A DNA stretch of 64,000 nucleotides from Microbacterium halimionae. Its GTDB lineage: Bacteria > Actinomycetota > Actinomycetes > Actinomycetales > Microbacteriaceae. A program made the position numbers and the translations under genes. Position 1 is the first letter of the stretch. Every line of letters begins with the position of its first letter. Where the stretch lies: assembly GCF_011761265.1 (NCBI RefSeq), contig NZ_JAAOZB010000001.1, positions 868,001 to 932,000 of the forward strand, read 5' to 3'. The notes beneath the pieces were generated by a model. It saw only the letters and a program-made list of their open reading frames with translations. It ran no database searches and had not been told where the DNA came from. Below are positions 60,500 through 64,000 of the stretch, piece after piece.

Positions 60500-61786
60500 T
60501 CAGCCTCTCAGTGCTGCGTCATTGACGGCACTCACGATGCTCTCCGGCGTTCCGCTACCGGCGAGCATGTCGACGACTGCGACGTTCAGCGCGTTACCGA
60601 CGTTCTGTCCGTAGAGCGTGTCGAGCCACAGCACCACGTAGGGCGCGTCGTTGTACGCCTCAAGCACGCTCACGAGCGCGGGGTCTGTAACGACGCTCTG
60701 GGCTTCCTGGCTTGACGGCAGCGTCTGGAACGCATCTGCGTATGCTTCCTGCTGCTCTTTCGACGCGAGGAAATTGAGGAAGTTGACACATTCGGCCGGG
60801 GCATCTACGTAGCAGGAATATCCGTCAGCGCCACCCATCATGGCTCCGGGTGTGCCGTCGCCGCCACTGATTTCGGGAAAGGCGAACCAGCTCAGGTCGG
60901 CGAGCGGTTGCTCGTCGGGTGTGAGCGATGCCACGACTCCTGGCTCCCATGCACCCATGAGTTCCATGGCGGCCTGCTGGTTGGCGAGCAGCCCAGCCGA
61001 TGAACCAGCGCCCTGCTGCGCTGCAGTCGTCAAATAACCCTGGTTGAAGGGCTCGGTGTCGGCGAAGTCCTGGAGGTCTTCTCCAGCGCGCAGCCAGCAT
61101 TCGTCATCAAAAGAGCGCGAGTCAGCTGCTTCATTCATGACGTCTTGAGAGCACTCGCGAAGTGCGAAGTTGTAGTACCAGTGCGCTGCAGGCCAGGCAT
61201 CCTTCGCTCCGACGGCAATGGGGTCGATGCCGGCTGACTTCAGTTCGTCATTGACAGCGATGAGCTCGTCGATGGTTCCAGGTGTGCCAGAAACACCGGC
61301 CTGGTCGAAGAGGTCCTGACTGTAGAACAGACCCTCGGGAAGCACCGAAAGGGGCATTCCATAAAGCTTGCCGTCGTATGTGAACGCGCTCAACGATGAG
61401 CTCATGGCGGACGCGGCATCCGAAGAAATCTTGTCGGTCAGGTCCATCACTTGGCCGGCCTTGACGACATCGGCGAGCTTGCCGCCACCGCGTGCCATGA
61501 ATACGTCGGGCGCGTCTCCCGAGTTCAAAGCGGTCTGCAGCTTGCCGTCCATGTCTTCGTTTTGGATTGACTGAATCTCGACGGTTACGCCGGGATTTGC
61601 CTCTTCGAACGCCGCTGCAGCGTCTTCCCAGTAGGCCACGCCGTCACCGGTGGTGGAGTTCTGCCAGACCGAGAGGCTGACGTCGCCGCCGCTGTCACCG
61701 CCTCCGGAGTCTCCGCTGCATCCGCTGAGCGCGAGTGCGCCAATCGCTAGGGCTGCTGAGCCCGTGAGGATGTGTCGCATATTCAT
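60500..61786 (-). CDS. Sugar ABC importer substrate-binding lipoprotein
   Basis: A 428-residue family 1 solute-binding protein with lipobox ALSGC (Cys near residue 23) followed by a Gly/Ser/Asp linker. Body features: SVWQNSTTGDGVAYWEDAAA, DVFMARGGGKLAD, YGMPLSVLPEGLFY. It is not closely related to the two binding proteins at 32-40 kb. First gene of the operon with two permeases and GH3; divergent from a LacI gene. Confidence 0.94.
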   Translation of the reverse strand: MNMRHILTGSAALAIGALALSGCSGDSGGGDSGGDVSLSVWQNSTTGDGVAYWEDAAAAFEEANPGVTVEIQSIQNEDMDGKLQTALNSGDAPDVFMARGGGKLADVVKAGQVMDLTDKISSDAASAMSSSLSAFTYDGKLYGMPLSVLPEGLFYSQDLFDQAGVSGTPGTIDELIAVNDELKSAGIDPIAVGAKDAWPAAHWYYNFALRECSQDVMNEAADSRSFDDECWLRAGEDLQDFADTEPFNQGYLTTAAQQGAGSSAGLLANQQAAMELMGAWEPGVVASLTPDEQPLADLSWFAFPEISGGDGTPGAMMGGADGYSCYVDAPAECVNFLNFLASKEQQEAYADAFQTLPSSQEAQSVVTDPALVSVLEAYNDAPYVVLWLDTLYGQNVGNALNVAVVDMLAGSGTPESIVSAVNDAALRG

Positions 61787-61815
61787 GTGATTCCAGCCTG
61801 CTCTCTTCTTTGAGC

Positions 61816-61838
61816 GGCACCTCGATCGTTGAGGTGCC
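61816..61838 (-). other. Hairpin in the leader of the GH3-importer operon
   Basis: A perfect 8-bp stem GGCACCTC / GAGGTGCC with a 7-base loop, 29 bases upstream of the binding-protein start and downstream of the predicted promoter, so it would be in the mRNA leader. Possible stabiliser. Confidence 0.5.
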
Positions 61839-61878
61839 AGGGTGGTGCGTCGTGGCGTGCATGCCCGAACGCGATGTC

Positions 61879-61922
61879 AGTGTCTCAGCGGGTTTTCAAA
61901 AGTGTCAAACGTTTTCGAAAAC
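61879..61922 (-). promoter_or_regulatory. Promoter and LacI-type operator of the GH3-importer operon
   Basis: Minus-strand promoter TTGACA (61903-61908), 18 bases, GACACT (61879-61884). A perfect palindrome GTTTTCGAAAAC (61911-61922) lies immediately upstream of the -35 box, with a further AAACGTTT overlapping it. A plus-strand promoter for the LacI gene (TTTTCG at 61912-61917, 18 bases, TAGCAT at 61936-61941) runs through the same operator, so both directions could be controlled together. Confidence 0.65.
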
Positions 61923-61949
61923 ATTTTCAACGGTCTAGCATCAGGTCTC

Positions 61950-62948
61950 ATGACAACACGTCCGACCATTCATGACGTCGCCCGCGTGGCCGGAGTTTCT
62001 GTTGCGACGGTCTCCAAAGCGATGAACGGCAGGTACGGGGTTGCCGCCGAAACTGTCGATCGCGTGATGACCGTTGTGGCTGAGTTGGGATACGCCTCCA
62101 GCCTCGTCGCAAGCAGCATGCGATCTCGAACGACGGGTGTTATCGGCGTTCTTGTGGCCGACTTCGAACCGTTCAGCGCCGAGATTTTAAAGGGCGTTGG
62201 TGCGGCGCTTCACGACTCGAGCTACGACGTGCTGGCCTACAGCGGTTCGCGTCAAGGCAACGGTGAAGGGTGGGAGCGCCGGTCGCTCAGCAGGCTGAGC
62301 GGCACGCTGATCGACGGCGTGATCATGGTCACGCCCACTGTCGTGAACGTTGCGGCCGAGGTGCCTATCGTGCTGATCGACCCGCACACCGGGCGAGCGG
62401 ATTTACCGACGGTTGAATCCGACAGCCTCGGAGGTGCGCGAAATGCCACTCGGTATCTTGCCGAACTCGGTCACCGTCGCATCGGTTTCGTTGGCGGAAG
62501 ACCAGACCTCAAATCGTCTCGGTTTCGAGACACCGGTTATCGCGAAGCGCTGGGGGCTGCGGGTATCCCTTTCGACGCCGATCTTGTGCGCGTTGGTTTC
62601 TACTCGGGAGATGCCGCGCGGGATGCCGCCCGCTCCCTACTCGTGCAAAAGCACCCACCGACCGCAGTCTTTGCCGCCAATGACCTCTCGGCCATCGCCC
62701 TCATTGAGGTGGCTACCGAGCTCGGAATCCGTGTGCCTGAAGACCTCTCGGTCGTCGGCTTCGATGACGTGCCCGAGGCCTCACGGCTGACGCCTGCGCT
62801 CACAACCGTCCGTCAGCCGATGCATCAGATCGGCCACACGGCCGCCGAAATGCTTACGACCCTCATGAGCGGACAGTCACTCGCGAAAACGCACGTGCTA
62901 CTGCCGACACGACTCATCGCGCGCGCAACAACAGCGCCACCGCGCTGA
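61950..62948 (+). CDS. LacI-family transcriptional regulator
   Basis: A 332-residue repressor ([27 protein letters not shown]...) with Val-Ala before TVSK in the recognition helix and a complete effector domain. ATG 61950 is close to the predicted transcription start, so the mRNA may have almost no leader; the open frame further upstream includes the operator and is not believable as protein. Divergent from the GH3-importer operon, which it most likely regulates. Confidence 0.93.
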   Translation: MTTRPTIHDVARVAGVSVATVSKAMNGRYGVAAETVDRVMTVVAELGYASSLVASSMRSRTTGVIGVLVADFEPFSAEILKGVGAALHDSSYDVLAYSGSRQGNGEGWERRSLSRLSGTLIDGVIMVTPTVVNVAAEVPIVLIDPHTGRADLPTVESDSLGGARNATRYLAELGHRRIGFVGGRPDLKSSRFRDTGYREALGAAGIPFDADLVRVGFYSGDAARDAARSLLVQKHPPTAVFAANDLSAIALIEVATELGIRVPEDLSVVGFDDVPEASRLTPALTTVRQPMHQIGHTAAEMLTTLMSGQSLAKTHVLLPTRLIARATTAPPR

Positions 62949-62999
62949 GGTTCAGCTCGCTAGAAGACACGTGGCCCCGTATCTCGTTGGAGTCTGCTC

Positions 63000-63499
63000 A
63001 TGTCGGCGCTTCTGTTTCTTGCGGCGATGCTGGTTTTCGCGCTCGGTCTGCCCTCCGGCGGCAGCGTCACGCGTCGGCGCCCACATGGTGCCTAATCGTG
63101 CTGGCGGTTCCGTCGATCCTGCTCCAAGGAATGGCTGCAACGAATCCATCGAATCTGCAGCAGTCAGCGGAGTGGATCTACACTTTCAACGTCCTTGTTG
63201 GTCTTGGCGTGCCTACCTTTCTCGGCGTGCTTGCGATCGCACTCGCTCGGCGACCAGCAATTCGTGAGCCCGTTCAGATCTATGGCGGCGGCCTCAACGG
63301 GGATCAATTCGCGGGTTCTTCTCGCGGTACGCGCGGCGCACTGTCAGCACCACGTCTGTTCGCGTCTGTTGCCGGACATTTGACCGCAGCGATCCCCGAG
63401 CTCATTCCCGACCGGACGTTGAATCCGGGGCCGGAACAGTGGACCCGGCCAAAAGATGACTGGCGCTGGACTCGAGCGATCCTCCCTGACGGCCAATAA
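63000..63499 (+). pseudogene. Frameshifted small membrane protein gene
   Basis: ATG 63000 has GGAG seven bases upstream and opens a frame with a clean membrane segment (MSALLFLAAMLVFALGLPSGG) that stops at 63095 after 31 residues. The frame one base back carries a plausible continuation from about 63085 (CLIVLAVPSILLQGMAATNP, another segment VLVGLGVPTFLGVLAIALAR, then a soluble tail) to the stop at 63499. A one-base deletion near 63080-63090, real or from sequencing, would explain this. If the break is not real, the gene would encode a protein of about 165 residues with three hydrophobic segments. Unknown family. Confidence 0.5.
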
Positions 63500-63530
63500 C
63501 CAATCGCCCGCCGTGAAGCCGCGTCAAAAA

Positions 63531-63566
63531 AGACGTCTCGTGACCCAAGGGATATGAGACGTCTCA
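63531..63566. repeat. Paired palindromes in the 63.5-63.8 kb gene-free stretch
   Basis: AGACGTCTC (63531-63539) and GAGACGTCT (63556-63564) are inverted copies, each itself palindromic; the second lies in the perfect 12-mer TGAGACGTCTCA (63555-63566). This could be the end of a mobile element, but no transposase is present. Confidence 0.45.
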
Positions 63567-63769
63567 CGCACACTTAAGACTGACGAACCGAATCGGCAGA
63601 ATTCCTGTGGACTTGATCGGTAGGTGGCGGTGTTCTGTGATCACTCGGTGGCGCAGTGGGAGGCGGAACCGTCTTGGATCGCATGCGTTGTGAGAGGTCT
63701 CAGATGTGGCACACCTCCGTGGCGAACGAGCGGGCAGGCTTCGCGCCCGTCGGGCGTGTCTCGACCGGG

Positions 63770-64000
63770 TCAGCGGTGGCGGCGAAGGGCGTCGACGACG
63801 AGGTCGAGCAAGTGATCAGTTCGGGTATCCGTTCGGCCGTCGAGCTGCCAGAGGAAGCCGACCAGGGGGAGTACCTCGTCGGGCGCGACGTCGGTGCGGA
63901 GCTCCGCGGTTGCCGCGCCGGCGTCCAGGAGTGCGGCGATGGCGGCGAGGACGCGGTCGTATTGCTCGTCGTGGAGCTGTGCCCGTGTCGCTGCGTCAAG
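63770..64000 (-). CDS. TetR/AcrR-family regulator, C-terminal part (cut by window edge)
   Basis: The minus-strand frame is open from the window edge to a TGA at 63770, giving 76 residues without their start. The text reads LDAATRAQLHDEQYDRVLAA, then an Ala/Leu-rich helix, DVAPDEVLPLVGFLWQLDGR and a final helix ending LVVDALRRHR, the helical pattern of TetR C-terminal domains of the SbtR-like type. The DNA-binding domain would lie beyond 64000. A competing frame on the same strand (63700-63999) is Ser/Thr/Pro-rich and looks like a shadow. Confidence 0.7.
   Translation of the reverse strand, partial: LDAATRAQLHDEQYDRVLAAIAALLDAGAATAELRTDVAPDEVLPLVGFLWQLDGRTDTRTDHLLDLVVDALRRHR

Noticed and set aside
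63640..63700. Short stretch resembling a tRNA D-arm (GGTGGCGCAGTGGGAGGCG)
   Set aside because: No matching anticodon and T-arms could be found, so no tRNA can be drawn.
1..64000. CRISPR arrays, phage or defence islands
   Set aside because: No regularly spaced repeats, integrase, transposase, restriction or phage genes were seen on either strand.

Overview
The window looks like chromosomal DNA of a high-GC actinobacterium, most likely a Microbacteriaceae relative. Supporting signs are frequent GTG starts, start/stop overlaps of four bases within operons, LacI-family regulators beside almost every sugar operon, binding-protein-dependent sugar importers without their own ATPase, and three copies of the small DUF7882 family. 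No rRNA, tRNA, CRISPR array or intact insertion sequence was seen. Six LacI regulators and six Gfo/Idh/MocA oxidoreductases lie between 18.8 and 63 kb, so most of the window is a carbohydrate-catabolism island.

Layout. 0-6.5 kb: end of a DEAD-box RNA helicase, a small unknown protein, an APC permease, a phosphoketolase, an unknown protein and a serine hydrolase. 6.6-20.2 kb: a giant secreted protein joining a rhamnogalacturonan acetylesterase (CE12) to a rhamnogalacturonan lyase (PL11); then, after two small membrane proteins, a five-gene minus-strand operon (Gfo oxidoreductase, uronate dehydrogenase, KdgD-type dehydratase, enolase-superfamily enzyme, ketoglutarate-semialdehyde dehydrogenase) that reads as oxidative galacturonate breakdown to 2-oxoglutarate. 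20.3-27.1 kb: three LacI regulators, an M24-fold protein that has lost metal ligands, ArfB and an ABC exporter. 27.2-32.2 kb: two poorly understood modules, Gfo-DUF6807-cupin and Gfo-GH43-like. 32.3-39.7 kb: sugar importer, YesL-like protein, GH42 beta-galactosidase and a second binding protein. 39.8-44.2 kb: Gfo-DUF993-TIM-barrel isomerase-LacI.

44.2-49.4 kb is mostly housekeeping or accessory: DUF1801, glycerate kinase, Dps, a DUF6510/flavin reductase/molybdopterin enzyme trio and the DUF7882 triplet. 49.3-53.4 kb: LacI and a divergent Gfo-ThuA-Gfo operon. 53.5-56.2 kb: a DUF1801-like protein, a PadR/HAAS pair with a clear operator, and a GH114 lipoprotein. 56.3-63 kb: GH3 glycosidase, a complete importer (binding protein plus two permeases) and its divergent LacI. 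63-64 kb: a frameshifted membrane-protein gene, about 270 bp without a gene that contains palindromes, and the C-terminal end of a TetR regulator cut by the window edge.

How it fits together (inference): the secreted CE12-PL11 enzyme would deacetylate and cut rhamnogalacturonan I. The importer with YesL and GH42 resembles the Bacillus subtilis yes genes and could take up and trim galactan-bearing oligosaccharides. Galacturonate would then go through the oxidative operon. LacI-type palindromes with AAGCGCTT or AAACGTTT cores precede most of these units and suggest one overlapping regulon. The least described parts are the Gfo-DUF6807-cupin/Gfo-GH43-like modules and the Gfo-DUF993-isomerase operon. 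Except for 63500-63769 and the promoter regions listed, gaps between genes are short and nothing further was seen in them.
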